A stretch of 64,000 nucleotides of DNA from an uncultured Erythrobacter sp. (GCA_947501005.1 CANMTU010000001.1:2442501-2506500), one strand, 5' to 3'; shown: positions 17,826 to 28,452, counted from the first letter of the stretch. Program-made: numbers and translations. The notes: a model not told the origin generated them from the sequence alone.

Positions 17826-18511
17826 GCACGCTCGATCGCCGGTCCCTGCTTCTGGGCGGCACCTTCGCCGCGGCGTTCGGTGCGGCGGCGTGGCTCACCC
17901 CGCGCACCCAGATGCGCTACCTCAAGGATGCGACTCTCGCGGATGTCATTCCCGAACGGTTCGGGCCGTGGGTGTCGCAATTCGATCCCAACCTCGTGGT
18001 CCCGCCGACCGAAGGCAGCCTGACCGATCGCCTGTATGAGGATCTGATCACCCGCCGGTACCGCAATACCGAGACCGGGGAGCAGATCATGCTGCTGGCG
18101 GCCTATGGCGGGTTGCAGACCGACGACCTGCAATTGCACCGGCCCGAAACCTGCTATCCCGCGGTCGGCATGGCGATCACCTCGCGCAATCCGGTGGAGC
18201 TGCAATTGGGCGGCCGCTCGGTATCCGCCGTCGCGCTGACCGCCGAGGCGCCCGGTCGGGCCGAGGATATTCTTTACTGGAGCCGGATGGGCAACAGCTT
18301 CCCGCAATCCAACGGGGCGCAGCGGAGCGAGAAATTGAACCTCGCGCTGCGCGGCTACATACCCGACGGAATTCTCGTTCGAGCGTCGCAGGTCCGCTCT
18401 ACCGGCGCACCCCAGGCAGCCAATCTGGGGAATTTTCTGACCCAGATGGTGGCATCGGTCGGCGCGCGGGACCGGCTGGCCCTGATCGGGTCGAACGCGG
18501 GTCAGGTCTGA
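17822..18511 (+). CDS. EpsI family exosortase-associated protein
   Basis: 229 residues starting at ATG 17822, a 4-base ATGA overlap with the exosortase gene. An N-terminal twin-Arg-like or membrane segment (DRRSLLLGGTFAAAFGAAAW) precedes the EpsI domain, with conserved LQLHRPETCYPAVGM near 105. EpsI is found fused to or next to exosortases in EPS loci and seems to act with them at the periplasmic side; its reaction is unknown. It is the last gene of the plus-strand EPS run. Confidence 0.87.
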   Translation: MSTLDRRSLLLGGTFAAAFGAAAWLTPRTQMRYLKDATLADVIPERFGPWVSQFDPNLVVPPTEGSLTDRLYEDLITRRYRNTETGEQIMLLAAYGGLQTDDLQLHRPETCYPAVGMAITSRNPVELQLGGRSVSAVALTAEAPGRAEDILYWSRMGNSFPQSNGAQRSEKLNLALRGYIPDGILVRASQVRSTGAPQAANLGNFLTQMVASVGARDRLALIGSNAGQV

Positions 18512-18557
18512 GCGCGGCGCACTCGGCATCCGTAACCGCTGCGAAATATCGTCATCA

Positions 18558-18579
18558 CAAGGTCCAGCGGCGGACCTTG
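18558..18579. repeat. Inverted repeat between EpsI and the host-attachment gene
   Basis: CAAGGTCC (18558-18565) and GGACCTTG (18572-18579) form a perfect 8-bp stem with loop AGCGGC. No T-run follows, so it may be an operator, an RNA hairpin or a weak terminator of the EPS operon. Confidence 0.4.
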
Positions 18580-18629
18580 CGCCGGGTTGATCCGTTGATG
18601 TCCCACCAGGACACAACAAGGAGAACTCC

Positions 18630-19037
18630 ATGAAACTGCCGCACAAGGCCCATGTCGCAATCGTTGATGGCGAGAATTTCGTGCTGATGCACAATTCCGG
18701 ACAGCCGTTCGAACCCAAGCTGGAAGGCGCGCAGAAGCCCGACCTGACCGCCAGCAATTACAGCGCCGGGGTCAAGCATCAGGACGACGCCGGGCAGCGC
18801 ATGGGCAGCACCGATCTCGAGGAACTGGCCCACGCCGCAGCCGCCGCGAGCTGGCTGAACGCCAAGGTCATTGCCAACGAGATCGGCGATCTTCTCGTGA
18901 TCGCCGACCCGAAGACGCTGGGCGAAATGCGGCGGCATTATCATGGCGAACTGGAAAAGCGGCTGGTCGGCGAGATCGCCAAGACGATGACGGGCGAGCC
19001 GACCGCCAAGATCGAAAAGGCCATCGCCGCCGCCTGA
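18630..19037 (+). CDS. Host attachment family protein
   Basis: 135 residues matching the family named for a protein required for attachment to host cells. The N-terminus KAHVAIVDGENFVLMHN and the C-terminal half with LVIADPKTLGEMRRHYH and LEKRLVGEIAKTMTGEP are characteristic. It is small, soluble and without a signal peptide. The family name comes from Agrobacterium; a stress-related cytoplasmic role is as likely. AAGGAGAA precedes ATG 18630. Confidence 0.85.
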   Translation: MKLPHKAHVAIVDGENFVLMHNSGQPFEPKLEGAQKPDLTASNYSAGVKHQDDAGQRMGSTDLEELAHAAAAASWLNAKVIANEIGDLLVIADPKTLGEMRRHYHGELEKRLVGEIAKTMTGEPTAKIEKAIAAA

Positions 19038-19147
19038 TCCCCTGCCCGCCCGGTCCTGGCGCTGCGACCGCTCGGCCAAGGGCGGGCTTGCCAACCGCGT
19101 GCAAACCGTTAATTTCTGAATAATCACGGTTTTGTACACTGGGCGGC

Positions 19148-20215
19148 ATGCAGATCAGAAATTTCGGACATTTCGTTGTGGCGGGCTTGCTCGCGTGGGC
19201 CATGCCCGCGACGGCGCAAGCCCAGTCGCAAGCCACGTCGCAAGCCCGTGCCCAATCGCCGGTCCAGGCACAGGCGCGGGACTTCCAGGCGCAGTTCGAC
19301 ACGACGCTCGGCACCCAGCCGCGCGCCCCGCAGACCTTCCACGCGATCTACGAAAATGCCTTCGAGCAACGAATCGCCGAATTGGCGAACGGGGCCAAGG
19401 GCCGGATCGGCGTGGCGGCGGTGGATCTTTCGACCGGTCAGCAGATCTCGGTCCTCGGCGATCAGTATTTCCCGATGGCCAGCACCAGCAAGATCGCCGT
19501 GGCGGCGACCTTTCTCGAAGGGGTGGAAAAGGGGCGCTGGTCGCTGACGAGCGAGTTCCCCCTGTTGCTGTCCCGGCGGTCCAGCCCGTTCTCGGGCAAG
19601 GTTGCGCCGGTCTATGAAGGCCAGCACATGAAGGCGGCCGACCTCATCGAGATCATGATAACCCGGTCGAGCAACCCCGCCACCGATGCTCTATTGCGCG
19701 TTGTCGGCGGGCCAAAGGAAGTCACCGCGTGGACGCGGCGCGCCGGCATCCGCGATTTCAGCATCGACCGCGATATCGCCACGCTGGTGCGAGACGACGG
19801 CGAATTCGATCCGGCGAGCCATATCGACAAGCGCGACAGCGCCACCCCCAATGCGATGCTCGACCTGCTGACGGGCCTCTACCAGGGCAAGTTCCTGTCC
19901 GCCGAATCGCGGCGTGTGCTGCTGGGTGCGATGAGCCGGACGCGAACCGGCACGCGGCGTATCCCGGCGCTGATGCCGGCGGGCGTCCGGGTCAGCCACA
20001 AGACGGGGTCGCTGAACAACACGTCGAGCGATATCGGAATACTCGAAATGCCGGACGGGCGCGCGGTCGCCGTGGCGATCTACGTGACCGGGCAGGGATC
20101 GCGGCTCAATCGCGAGGCGAAGATTGCGCAGATCGCCCGCGCGCTTCACGATGGCTACGCGGCGCAGAAGGCGCAGCGCAATTTCACCGGCGCCACCCAT
20201 AATGGCGGCCAGTAG
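19148..20215 (+). CDS. Serine hydrolase, class A beta-lactamase-like
   Basis: 355 residues with a signal peptide ending near ATAQA and a Gln/Ala-rich linker. The penicilloyl-serine-transferase motifs are in order: S112-T-S-K115, SSNPATD (the S-x-N box) near 182, and HKTGS near 287. The E166 region of true class A enzymes is not obvious (DGEFDPASH lies nearby). It could be a beta-lactamase or a cell-wall carboxypeptidase-like enzyme; resistance should not be assumed. It stands alone between conserved genes, and an AAACCGT/ACGGTTT dyad lies at 19103-19132 just upstream. Confidence 0.85.
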   Translation: MQIRNFGHFVVAGLLAWAMPATAQAQSQATSQARAQSPVQAQARDFQAQFDTTLGTQPRAPQTFHAIYENAFEQRIAELANGAKGRIGVAAVDLSTGQQISVLGDQYFPMASTSKIAVAATFLEGVEKGRWSLTSEFPLLLSRRSSPFSGKVAPVYEGQHMKAADLIEIMITRSSNPATDALLRVVGGPKEVTAWTRRAGIRDFSIDRDIATLVRDDGEFDPASHIDKRDSATPNAMLDLLTGLYQGKFLSAESRRVLLGAMSRTRTGTRRIPALMPAGVRVSHKTGSLNNTSSDIGILEMPDGRAVAVAIYVTGQGSRLNREAKIAQIARALHDGYAAQKAQRNFTGATHNGGQ

Positions 20216-20270
20216 GCGCGTTCCGTTACGCGGTTGAACGCGGCTTCGAACGCTGAAACCAAGGGCAACG

Positions 20271-20300
20271 AAAAAGGGCAGCGCCATCCGGCACTGCCCT
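20271..20300 (-). terminator. Rho-independent terminator of the small lipoprotein gene
   Basis: Read on the minus strand, AGGGCAG-T-GCC and GGC-G-CTGCCCT form a hairpin followed by TTTTT, 33 bases after the lipoprotein stop codon. On the plus strand there is no T-run. Confidence 0.8.
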
Positions 20301-20332
20301 ATTGTTCGTCAACGCGAGGCGTTGCGCCCGGA

Positions 20333-20602
20333 TCAGTCGACCTGAGCGTCGGTCGCGGTTTCGTCCTGCGCGTCGGCTTCGACGTTGGCAGCAGCCTGAT
20401 CGGCTTCGGCAGCGGCGTTGTCGGCGGTGGCGGCAACTTCGTCGCCAGCCTGCTCGAGCTCGGTGCCGGCGGCTTCGAAATTGGCTTCGGTGTCGGCAGC
20501 GGCGCTGTCAGCAGTCGTCGAAGCGGCGTCCTGCGTTTCTTCCGAGCACGCAGCGAGCGAGAGAGCGACAGCCGAAGCGGCCAGAAGAGCGATCTTGCGC
20601 AT
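20333..20602 (-). CDS. Small Ala/Glu-rich lipoprotein
   Basis: 89 residues: a signal peptide with lipobox LAAC (IALLAASAVALSLAAC), then a mature part of Ala, Asp, Glu and Thr with heptad-like alanine spacing that could form a helix. ATG 20602 is chosen because GAGGA lies 8 bases upstream; a TTG five codons earlier is less likely. Similar acidic Ala-rich lipoproteins are common and uncharacterised in sphingomonads. No function is proposed. It is divergent from polA. Confidence 0.8.
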   Translation of the reverse strand: MRKIALLAASAVALSLAACSEETQDAASTTADSAAADTEANFEAAGTELEQAGDEVAATADNAAAEADQAAANVEADAQDETATDAQVD

Positions 20603-20838
20603 AATGATAATCCTCAAAAATCAGTTCGAGTGCGGCGCCGATCCAGTCCGACCCGGCGCCACGCGAAAGCCTCTCGGCCCCCACGACGACTCAAATAATG
20701 GCGATAATGTGGCATTGCAAGTGCTTTCGCCACAATGTGCCTTATTTCCCTCCGACCGCCTCTTGCAAATCCGGTGTCGGGTAATCGCACACCGGTTTCG
20801 GCTCCCTTTCGCAGCCCGGCGCTGCTAGAAGGCGGGCG

Positions 20839-23703
20839 ATGTCAGACAAGAACCATCTCTACCTCGTCGACGGGTCGGCCTATATCTTCCGCGCCTACCA
20901 TCGCCTTCCCCCGTTGACCAATCCGCAGGGTACGCCGGTCGGCGCGGTGTATGGCTACACGACCATGCTGTGGAAGCTGGCGGAGGATCTCGACAAGGCG
21001 GATGGGCCGACCCACCTCGCGGTCATTCTCGACAAGGGGTCGACCAGCTTTCGCAACGACCTCTACCCCGAATACAAGGCGCACCGCCCCGCCCCGCCAG
21101 AGGATCTGGTGCCGCAGTTCCCGCTGATCCGCGATGCGACCCGCGCCTTCTCCCTGCCTTGCATCGAGGAAGACGGGCTGGAAGCGGACGATCTCATCGC
21201 GTCCTATGCCCGCACCGCGACGCGCAAGGGGTGGGACGTGACGATCGTCTCGTCCGACAAGGATTTGATGCAGGTCGTCGGCGATTGCGCGAAGGAGGAT
21301 CTGGAGCCGGGCGTCGAGAAAGGCGGCTGTATCGACATGCTCGATACGATGAAGAACGCCCGCATCGGTCCGGCCGAGGTCGAGGAGAAATTCGGCGTCC
21401 CCCCGCATCTGGTTGGCGACGTCCTCGCGCTGATGGGCGATTCGGTCGACAATGTGCCGGGCATCTACGGCGTCGGTCCGAAGACCGCGTCCAAGCTGAT
21501 CGCCGAACACGGCTCGCTTACCGCCGCGCTCGATTCCGCGCCGAACATGAAGAAATCGAAACTGCGGGAACGGCTGATCGAGGGGCGCGAGATGGCGGAA
21601 CTCAGCCGGGTGCTGGTGACGCTGAAGGAGGATTGCGACCTGCCCATCCCGATCGAGGACATGAAGCTCGACGGGACGCCGCCCGAACCGCTGGCGGCGT
21701 TTCTCGAACAGCATGGCTTCACCAGCCTTTCCCGCCGGCTGGAGGCGGGGACGGGCAGCCCGGGCCGCAGGACCGACCTTAACCCGGCCAAGCAGGTGAC
21801 CGCCGCCGCGCACGCGGTCGAGGGTGCGAATGTGCAAGCCCTGCCCGAAATGCCGGCGGTGGACCGCACCGCCTATGAATGCGTCCAGAGCGAAGAGCGC
21901 CTGAATGCCTGGATCGAACGGGCCTTCGCCGCGCGGCTGGTGGCGGTCGACACGGAGACGAGCTCGCTTGACTGCATGCAGTGCGATCTGGTCGGGGTCA
22001 GCCTGGCCCTCGGGCCGAACGACGCCTGCTATATCCCGCTGGCTCATGGTGGGAGCGACATGTTCGCCGACCGGCCCGCGCAGGTGCCGATGGACGGCGC
22101 CCTCGCCGCGCTCAAGCCGCTGCTCGAAGCCGGCAGCGTGCTGAAGATCTTCCAGAACGGCAAATACGACCTCAACGTGCTGGCCCGCAACGGCATCCAT
22201 GTCGCGCCGATCGAGGATACGATGATCATGAGCTTCGCCCTCGACGCAGGCCGCAGCGAGCAGGGCATCGGCGGCGGGCACGGGATGGACGAGTTGGCCG
22301 AGCGTCATCTCGGCCACAAATGCCTCGCCTACAAGGAGGTCTGCGGCACCGGGAAGAAGGCGATCCCGTTCGGCGAGGTCCCGCTCGACAAGGCAACCGA
22401 ATATGCGGCCGAGGATGCCGACGTCACCTGGCGGCTGTACAAGCACTTGAAACCCCGTCTTGCCATCGAAGGCGGCACGCGGGTGTACGAGCGGGTCGAC
22501 CGGCCGACCATTCCGGTTATCGCCGACATGGAACGCCACGGCATCAAGGTCGACCGGGCGCAGCTTGCCCGCCTATCGGAGGAGTTCGCCGCCGAAACCG
22601 CCCGGCTCGAGGCCGAGATCCACGAGATCGCGGGGCAGGAATTCACCATCGGCAGCCCCAAGCAGCTGGGCGAGATCCTGTTCGACAAGCTCGGCTACAA
22701 GGGCGGGAAAAAGGGCAAGAGCGGACAGTATTCGACCGACCAGTCCGTGCTGGAACGGCTCGCCGCCGGCGGCGCCAAGGTACCGGGCAAGGTGCTGGAA
22801 TGGCGCCAGCTAAGCAAGCTGAAGTCCACCTATACCGATGCCTTGCAGACCGCGATCAATCCGTTCACCGACCGGGTGCATACCAGCTACAGCCTGGTCG
22901 GCGCGCAGACCGGGCGCCTGTCCTCGACCGACCCGAACTTGCAGAACATCCCGATCCGCACCGAGATCGGCCGCCAAATCCGCGATGCGTTCGTAGCGGA
23001 GGAGGGCCATATCCTCCTCGCCGCCGACTATTCGCAGATCGAACTGCGCCTTGCCGCGCACATGGCCGATGTCGGCCCGTTGAAGGATGCGTTCGAGAAG
23101 GGCGAGGACATCCACGCCCGCACCGCCAGAGAGATGTTCGGCGACGTCACCCGCGACACGCGGGCGCAGGCGAAGACGATCAACTTCGCCATCCTCTACG
23201 GCATTTCGCGCTGGGGGCTGGCAGGCCGTCTCGATGTGGAAGCGGACGTGGCGCAGGACATGATCGACACCTATTTCCAGCGTTTCCCCGGCATCCAGCG
23301 CTATATCGTCAACACGCTCGAACAGGTGCGCGAGCGCGGCTATTCCGAGACGCTGTTCGGCCGCAAGACGTGGTTTCCGCGGATCAATTCCAAGAACCCC
23401 AACGAACGCTCCGGCTCCGAACGGGCGGCGATCAACGCGCCGATCCAGGGCACCAGCGCCGACATCATCAAGCGGGCGATGGCGCGCATGAAGCCGGCCC
23501 TGGCCGAAGCCGGCCTGCCGCAGGTAAGGATGCTGCTGCAGGTGCATGACGAACTCGTGTTCGAACTGCCGGAAGGCGATGTCGCGGCGGCGTCGCCGGT
23601 CATCGAACGGGTGATGGCAGGGGCCGCCGGGCCGAGCGTGGACCTGTCGGTCCCGCTCGGCGTCGAGATCGGCCATGGCCACAGCTGGGGTACCGCGCAT
23701 TGA
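20839..23703 (+). CDS. polA: DNA polymerase I
   Basis: 954 residues with all three Pol I domains. The 5'-3' exonuclease (about 1-290) starts with HLYLVDGSAYIFRAYH and has a helix-hairpin-helix at GVGPKTASKLIAEHG. The 3'-5' proofreading domain has VAVDTETSSLD near 370, so the D-x-E pair is intact. In the polymerase domain motif A is AADYSQIELR near 730, motif B QAKTINFAILYGIS and motif C LQVHDELVFE near 900. Length is normal for alphaproteobacteria. The stop codon overlaps the TTG start of the kinase gene. Confidence 0.97.
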   Translation: MSDKNHLYLVDGSAYIFRAYHRLPPLTNPQGTPVGAVYGYTTMLWKLAEDLDKADGPTHLAVILDKGSTSFRNDLYPEYKAHRPAPPEDLVPQFPLIRDATRAFSLPCIEEDGLEADDLIASYARTATRKGWDVTIVSSDKDLMQVVGDCAKEDLEPGVEKGGCIDMLDTMKNARIGPAEVEEKFGVPPHLVGDVLALMGDSVDNVPGIYGVGPKTASKLIAEHGSLTAALDSAPNMKKSKLRERLIEGREMAELSRVLVTLKEDCDLPIPIEDMKLDGTPPEPLAAFLEQHGFTSLSRRLEAGTGSPGRRTDLNPAKQVTAAAHAVEGANVQALPEMPAVDRTAYECVQSEERLNAWIERAFAARLVAVDTETSSLDCMQCDLVGVSLALGPNDACYIPLAHGGSDMFADRPAQVPMDGALAALKPLLEAGSVLKIFQNGKYDLNVLARNGIHVAPIEDTMIMSFALDAGRSEQGIGGGHGMDELAERHLGHKCLAYKEVCGTGKKAIPFGEVPLDKATEYAAEDADVTWRLYKHLKPRLAIEGGTRVYERVDRPTIPVIADMERHGIKVDRAQLARLSEEFAAETARLEAEIHEIAGQEFTIGSPKQLGEILFDKLGYKGGKKGKSGQYSTDQSVLERLAAGGAKVPGKVLEWRQLSKLKSTYTDALQTAINPFTDRVHTSYSLVGAQTGRLSSTDPNLQNIPIRTEIGRQIRDAFVAEEGHILLAADYSQIELRLAAHMADVGPLKDAFEKGEDIHARTAREMFGDVTRDTRAQAKTINFAILYGISRWGLAGRLDVEADVAQDMIDTYFQRFPGIQRYIVNTLEQVRERGYSETLFGRKTWFPRINSKNPNERSGSERAAINAPIQGTSADIIKRAMARMKPALAEAGLPQVRMLLQVHDELVFELPEGDVAAASPVIERVMAGAAGPSVDLSVPLGVEIGHGHSWGTAH

Positions 23704-24977
23704 TCGCGGCGCTGCCCTTCACGCGCCTCGGCCGGCGCTGGCCCAACGTCATCATCCTGCTGATGATCGGCGGGATGATGTTCGCGCTCATCTTCCTCGT
23801 CTGGCGAACGCTCGAATCGGAGCGTCTGACCCGCGAGCAGAGCCGCGAGACCGACGAGATCATGCTCGAATTGCGGAACGTTCACACCGCCGCGCTCAAT
23901 GCGGAGACCGGCCAGCGCGGCTATCTCCTCACGCTCGACCGGCGGTATCTCGAGGCATACGAGCTGGGGCAGGAGCAGATCGAACCCGCGCTCGGCCGGC
24001 TGCGCCGACAGGTCGAGGGGGACAGCACCCGCCGCCAATCCGAACTGCTCGACCAGATCGACGCGCTGGCCCAGGCGAAGTTCGCCGAACTCGACAGCTC
24101 GATCACGCGCGCGCAGAACGGCGACCTGATCGAGGTGCGCCGCGCCATCCTGTCCGACGAAGGGCAGGAGGTGATGGAACGCCTGCGCCGCGCGATCCGC
24201 GAGATGGAGGATATCGAACGCTCGATCTTCGCGGAGCAGCTTGCCGAGACCGCGCGGGCGGAAGGCCGGGTGCTGCCGCTGCTCGGCATGTTGCTACTCC
24301 TGCTGCTGTTCGCGATCATCTTCGGTGCGCGGCTCGTTTCGCGAGCGGCGCGGGCCGAAGCCGACGCGGCGCAGGCGACGATGATCGGCGAAGCGCGCGA
24401 CCGTGCGGACCTGCTGGCGCGCGAACTCAATCACCGGGTCAAGAACCTGTTCGCGGTCGTCCTCGCCATCGTGCAGATGAGCGCGCGCGACAAGCCCGAG
24501 GCCAAGGAGGTCACCGAGAGCATCGCGCAGCGCATCCGCGCGCTGCTGACCGCGCACGAGGTCAGCCAGGGCGAACTCGACCGGCAGGTCGCCTCCCTCT
24601 CCGCGCTGGTCCGCACGACGCTTGCCCCTTACGAATCGCGCACCAAGAAGGCGCGGGTCGAAGGCCCCGAGGTGGAGCTTCCGGCCAAGCGCGTGACCCC
24701 GCTCGGCCTCGTGCTGCACGAATTGACCACCAATGCCGTCAAGTACGGCGCCTGGGCGCATGACGGCACGATCGACGTGACGTGGGATTACCGGGACGAT
24801 CGCACGATCCGCTTCGTCTGGCGGGAACATGGCGGGCAAGGAGTGCGCGAACCGGCCAGCACCGGTTTCGGCAGCATGCTGATGACCAGCGCGGCGCGCC
24901 AGTTCGGCGGGACGGTGGAACGCCGCTTCCTCGACGACGGAATCGAGGTCGTGATCGAGATTCCGTCCGACGAATGA
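23700..24977 (+). CDS. Sensor histidine kinase, CHASE3 + HWE/HisKA_2 type
   Basis: 425 residues. A membrane helix at about 15-37 is followed by a periplasmic CHASE3 domain (ALNAETGQRGYLLTLDRRY), a second helix near 198-218, then the phospho-acceptor helix ELNHRVKNLFAVV (HisKA_2/HWE type, His near 245) and an ATP-binding domain with VLHELTTNAVKYGAW and GFGSMLM. TTG 23700 overlaps the polA stop. HWE kinases often feed the alphaproteobacterial general stress response; the partner regulator is not adjacent and the signal is unknown. Confidence 0.9.
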   Translation: MIAALPFTRLGRRWPNVIILLMIGGMMFALIFLVWRTLESERLTREQSRETDEIMLELRNVHTAALNAETGQRGYLLTLDRRYLEAYELGQEQIEPALGRLRRQVEGDSTRRQSELLDQIDALAQAKFAELDSSITRAQNGDLIEVRRAILSDEGQEVMERLRRAIREMEDIERSIFAEQLAETARAEGRVLPLLGMLLLLLLFAIIFGARLVSRAARAEADAAQATMIGEARDRADLLARELNHRVKNLFAVVLAIVQMSARDKPEAKEVTESIAQRIRALLTAHEVSQGELDRQVASLSALVRTTLAPYESRTKKARVEGPEVELPAKRVTPLGLVLHELTTNAVKYGAWAHDGTIDVTWDYRDDRTIRFVWREHGGQGVREPASTGFGSMLMTSAARQFGGTVERRFLDDGIEVVIEIPSDE

Positions 24978-25026
24978 CTGCGCGGCGGTTGAAACCGCGC
25001 GACGCAGGCCATACGGCGGGCTGATC

Positions 25027-26106
25027 ATGCTCGAGCGTCTGAAACCCGAAAACTGGCCGGTAAGCTACGAAGCCGGTCTCGATACGCTGGTGGTGCTGGG
25101 CATCGCCCTTGTGACGGCCTTCATCCTGCACTGGATCGTCATGGCGATCCTCGGCCGGGTGGTCCGCGTTTCCAGCGGGCGGGTCGATGACGTGGTGTTG
25201 CGCATGGTCTATCGCCCGCTGCGCTGGGCGATGGTGGCGCTGGCCATTTCGGTGCTGGCGGAAAACGATGCCCTGATCGGCCCCGGCTGGGACATTCTCG
25301 CCAGCTTCCTCAACCCCGCCGTACTCGGCTGGTTCTTCTTCGCCGCCGTCAAGGGCGTGGCGATGGGATACGAGGAACAGGTCGCATTGTCGGGCGACGA
25401 GGTCGCGCTGCGCTCGCACCGGACGCGGATCGCGATCCTGTCGCGCACCGCGCGCGTCGCGATCATCATCATCACCGTCGCGCTGATCCTGTTCAACATA
25501 CCGGGCGTGCGCGATGTCGGCACGACCATGCTCGCTTCCGCCGGTCTCGCCGCTCTGGCGGTGGGCGCGGCGGCCCAGCCGGCGCTCAAATCGCTGATCG
25601 CCGGGCTGCAGATGGCGTTGACCCAGCCGCTGCGGATCGGCGACCTCGTCAAGATCGACGGGCAGGCGGGGCGGGTCGAGGAAATTCGCATGAGCTTCGT
25701 CACGGTCCGCACCTGGGACGAACGCGTGCTGGTGGTGCCGACCAGCCGCTTTCTCGACAACACGTTCGAGAACTGGTCGCGGGTGAGCGAGAGCCTTACC
25801 GGCCCGGTCATGCTGCACCTCGATCCGCTCACCAAGGTCGAACCGATCCGCGAGGAGTTCGAACGGTTCGTGAAAGCACACCCCCTGTGGGACAAGCGCA
25901 ATCTGGCGCTCGTCATGACCGAGGCCTATCCCGAAAGCATCGAACTCCGCCTCTCGATGAGCGCGGAGACGATCGGCGACCTGTTCACCCTGCGCTGCGA
26001 CGTGCGCGAACACATGGTCGCCTGGCTGCGGCAGAACATGGAAGGGGCGCTGATCCGCCACCGGCTCGAGGTGGAGGCAGCCAACCAGCGGGCGACGGGC
26101 GGCTGA
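25027..26106 (+). CDS. Mechanosensitive ion channel, MscS family
   Basis: 359 residues with about four membrane segments. The pore-lining helix and its glycine/alanine pattern (MLASAGLAALAVGAAAQPALKSLIAGLQMALTQP, shown in parts) lie near 175-205, followed by the beta domain GDLVKIDGQAGRVEEIRMSF. MscS channels release solutes on osmotic downshift. It begins 50 bases after the kinase gene on the same strand. It is one of two MscS-type proteins here; the other (43418-44821) has a BON domain. Confidence 0.92.
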   Translation: MLERLKPENWPVSYEAGLDTLVVLGIALVTAFILHWIVMAILGRVVRVSSGRVDDVVLRMVYRPLRWAMVALAISVLAENDALIGPGWDILASFLNPAVLGWFFFAAVKGVAMGYEEQVALSGDEVALRSHRTRIAILSRTARVAIIIITVALILFNIPGVRDVGTTMLASAGLAALAVGAAAQPALKSLIAGLQMALTQPLRIGDLVKIDGQAGRVEEIRMSFVTVRTWDERVLVVPTSRFLDNTFENWSRVSESLTGPVMLHLDPLTKVEPIREEFERFVKAHPLWDKRNLALVMTEAYPESIELRLSMSAETIGDLFTLRCDVREHMVAWLRQNMEGALIRHRLEVEAANQRATGG

Positions 26107-26139
26107 TCCCGCCCGCGCCCGCCGGCTGGCCCCGTCCGG

Positions 26140-28452
26140 TCAGCCGTGTTTCTTCTCGCGCGTCGGTTGCAGCATGTCCTCGGTGAGGAAGCCGATCGGC
26201 TGCGCTTCGGCGGCGCGCTTCTTCAACTCGCCCCGGATCTTCTTGTATTCCTCTTCCATGCGCTGCGTCACGGTGGCCCGGCTGTCGTCCAGTGCGGCGG
26301 CGAAATCCGCGCCGGTCACCTGCTGCACGTCGCCGCCCCCGCGCTTGAGGGCGCTGAGGCCCGCGCGGCGCACCACGTCTTCCAGATCGGCGCCGGTGAA
26401 CCGCTCGGTCTTCTCCGCGACATCGGCAAGGTCGACATCGGCGGCCAGCGGCATGGTTTCGGTATGGATGCCGAGGATCTGCTGGCGCCCCGCCTTGTCG
26501 GGCGTGCCGACATAGACGAGTTCGTCGAACCGGCCCGGTCGCAGCAGGGCCGGGTCTACCAGCGTCGGGCGATTGGTCGCCCCGATGACGACGACGGATT
26601 GGAGTTCCTCCAGCCCGTCCATCTCGGCGAGGATGGTGTTGACCACCCGCCCCGTCACCTCGGGTTCGCCCGCGCCGCTGCCGCGCGCCGGAACCAGGCT
26701 GTCGATCTCGTCGATGAAGATGACGCAGGGCGCGACCGAGCGGGCGCGCTTGAACATCTTGGCGATCTGCTGCTCGCTCTCGCCATACCATTTTGATAGG
26801 AGATCGCTCGATTTCATCGAGATGAAATTCGCCTCGGCTTCCTTGGCGACGGCCTTGGCCAGCAGGGTCTTGCCGGTTCCCGGAGGGCCGAACAGGAGGA
26901 AGCCCTTGGCCGGGCGAATGCCTAGCCGGTGGAAGGCGTCGGGATTGCGCAGCGGCAGTTCGATGCCTTCCTTCAGCTTCTCGATCGCCTCGCCCACGCC
27001 GCCGATATCCGACCAGCCGGTGCGCGGCACCTGCACCATCACCTCACGCATGGCGGAAGGCTGGATGCGCTTCAGCGCCGAAAGGAAATCCTCGCGGCTG
27101 ACGAACAGTTCGTCCAGCACCTCGGGGGGAATGGTCCGCTCGTCGAGGTCGAGCTTGGGCATGATCCGCCGCACCGCGTCGATCGCCGCCTCGCGGGCGA
27201 GCGCCGCGATATCGGCGCCGACGAAGCCGTAGGTCGCCTTGGCCAGTTCGCGCAGATCGACCTTGTCGCCCAGCGGCATGCCGCGCGTATGGATGCCGAG
27301 GATTTCGCGCCGGCCGCTCTCGTCGGGCACGCCAATGACGATTTCGCGATCGAACCGGCCGGGGCGGCGCAGCGCCTCGTCGATCGCGTCGGGGCGGTTG
27401 GTGGCCGCAATCACCACGAGGTTGGAACGCGCCTCCAGCCCGTCCATCAGCGTGAGCAATTGAGCGACGAGGCGCTTTTCCGCCTCGCCCGGCACACGGT
27501 CGCGCTTGGGGGCGATCGAATCGATCTCGTCGATGAAGACGATGGCGGGGGCGGATTTGGCCGCTTCCTCGAACACCTGGCGCAGCGCCTTCTCGCTTTC
27601 GCCATAGCCCGAGCCCATGATTTCCGGCCCGTTGATGGCGAAGAAATTGGCGTCGCTTTCATTGGCGACCGCCTGCGCCAGCCGGGTCTTGCCGGTTCCG
27701 GGCGGGCCGTGGAGCAGCACGCCCTTGGGCGGATCGACGCCGAGGCGGGTGAACAGTTCGGGATAGCGCAGCGGCAGTTCCACCATTTCGCGCAGTTGCT
27801 GAATGGTATCACCCATGCCGCCGACATCGTCGTAATTGACGACGGCGCGGGCATCGCGCGGCTCCTCGAATTCGGCGCGCAGCTCGACCTCGGTGTTCTC
27901 GTCGATATGGACGATGCCCTTGGGGCTGGTCGCGACGACGCTGAGGCGGATCTGGGTGAGGGCATAGGCCGGCGCGTTGAACATCCGGCGCACTTCGGGG
28001 GGCATGTTCTGCACCGGCTGCTGCCCGGTCGTCGCGACCAGATCGCCGGCCATCAGGGGCTTGCGGAAGAAATTGCGCTTCAACGCCTGCGTCGGCCCTT
28101 GCAGCCGCATCTCGCGATTGGCCGGGGCGAAGACCACCCGGGTCGCGGCGCGCGATTCGGCGGCGGCGACCTTCACATGCTCGCCCGAACCCACTTCGGC
28201 ATTGCCACGCTGCAGGCCGTCGAGCCGGATGACGGACAGCGACTGGTCCTCGTCATAGGCGGACATGGCGATGGCCACCGTGTCGCGCTTGCCGGTGACC
28301 TGCACCACGTCGCCTTCGGTAATGCCGAGCGCCTGGAAAGCCGAACGCGGAATGCGCGCGATCCCCTGCCCGCTTTCCTCCTGCCGCGCGGCGGCGACCT
28401 GCAACCTGACCGTCTTCTCGTCCGTCGCCGTCTCACCATCCGCATCGGCCAT
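26140..28452 (-). CDS. CDC48/p97-family AAA ATPase
   Basis: 770 residues starting at ATG 28452 with GGAG upstream. The N-terminal CDC48 double-psi barrel region ([20 protein letters not shown]) is followed by two AAA modules. Module 1 has [12 protein letters not shown] near 250 and [12 protein letters not shown]; module 2 has [12 protein letters not shown] near 525 and [12 protein letters not shown]. Both Walker B glutamates are kept, so both rings should hydrolyse ATP. The C-terminus ends Lys/His-rich. Bacterial CDC48 homologues are sporadic; unfoldase activity is expected but the substrates are unknown. Confidence 0.95.
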   Translation of the reverse strand: MADADGETATDEKTVRLQVAAARQEESGQGIARIPRSAFQALGITEGDVVQVTGKRDTVAIAMSAYDEDQSLSVIRLDGLQRGNAEVGSGEHVKVAAAESRAATRVVFAPANREMRLQGPTQALKRNFFRKPLMAGDLVATTGQQPVQNMPPEVRRMFNAPAYALTQIRLSVVATSPKGIVHIDENTEVELRAEFEEPRDARAVVNYDDVGGMGDTIQQLREMVELPLRYPELFTRLGVDPPKGVLLHGPPGTGKTRLAQAVANESDANFFAINGPEIMGSGYGESEKALRQVFEEAAKSAPAIVFIDEIDSIAPKRDRVPGEAEKRLVAQLLTLMDGLEARSNLVVIAATNRPDAIDEALRRPGRFDREIVIGVPDESGRREILGIHTRGMPLGDKVDLRELAKATYGFVGADIAALAREAAIDAVRRIMPKLDLDERTIPPEVLDELFVSREDFLSALKRIQPSAMREVMVQVPRTGWSDIGGVGEAIEKLKEGIELPLRNPDAFHRLGIRPAKGFLLFGPPGTGKTLLAKAVAKEAEANFISMKSSDLLSKWYGESEQQIAKMFKRARSVAPCVIFIDEIDSLVPARGSGAGEPEVTGRVVNTILAEMDGLEELQSVVVIGATNRPTLVDPALLRPGRFDELVYVGTPDKAGRQQILGIHTETMPLAADVDLADVAEKTERFTGADLEDVVRRAGLSALKRGGGDVQQVTGADFAAALDDSRATVTQRMEEEYKKIRGELKKRAAEAQPIGFLTEDMLQPTREKKHG

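Noticed and set aside
20842-22539. 565-codon open frame antisense to polA
   Set aside because: Arg/His-rich, low-complexity composition typical of antisense frames in GC-rich DNA; polA on the other strand is fully conserved.
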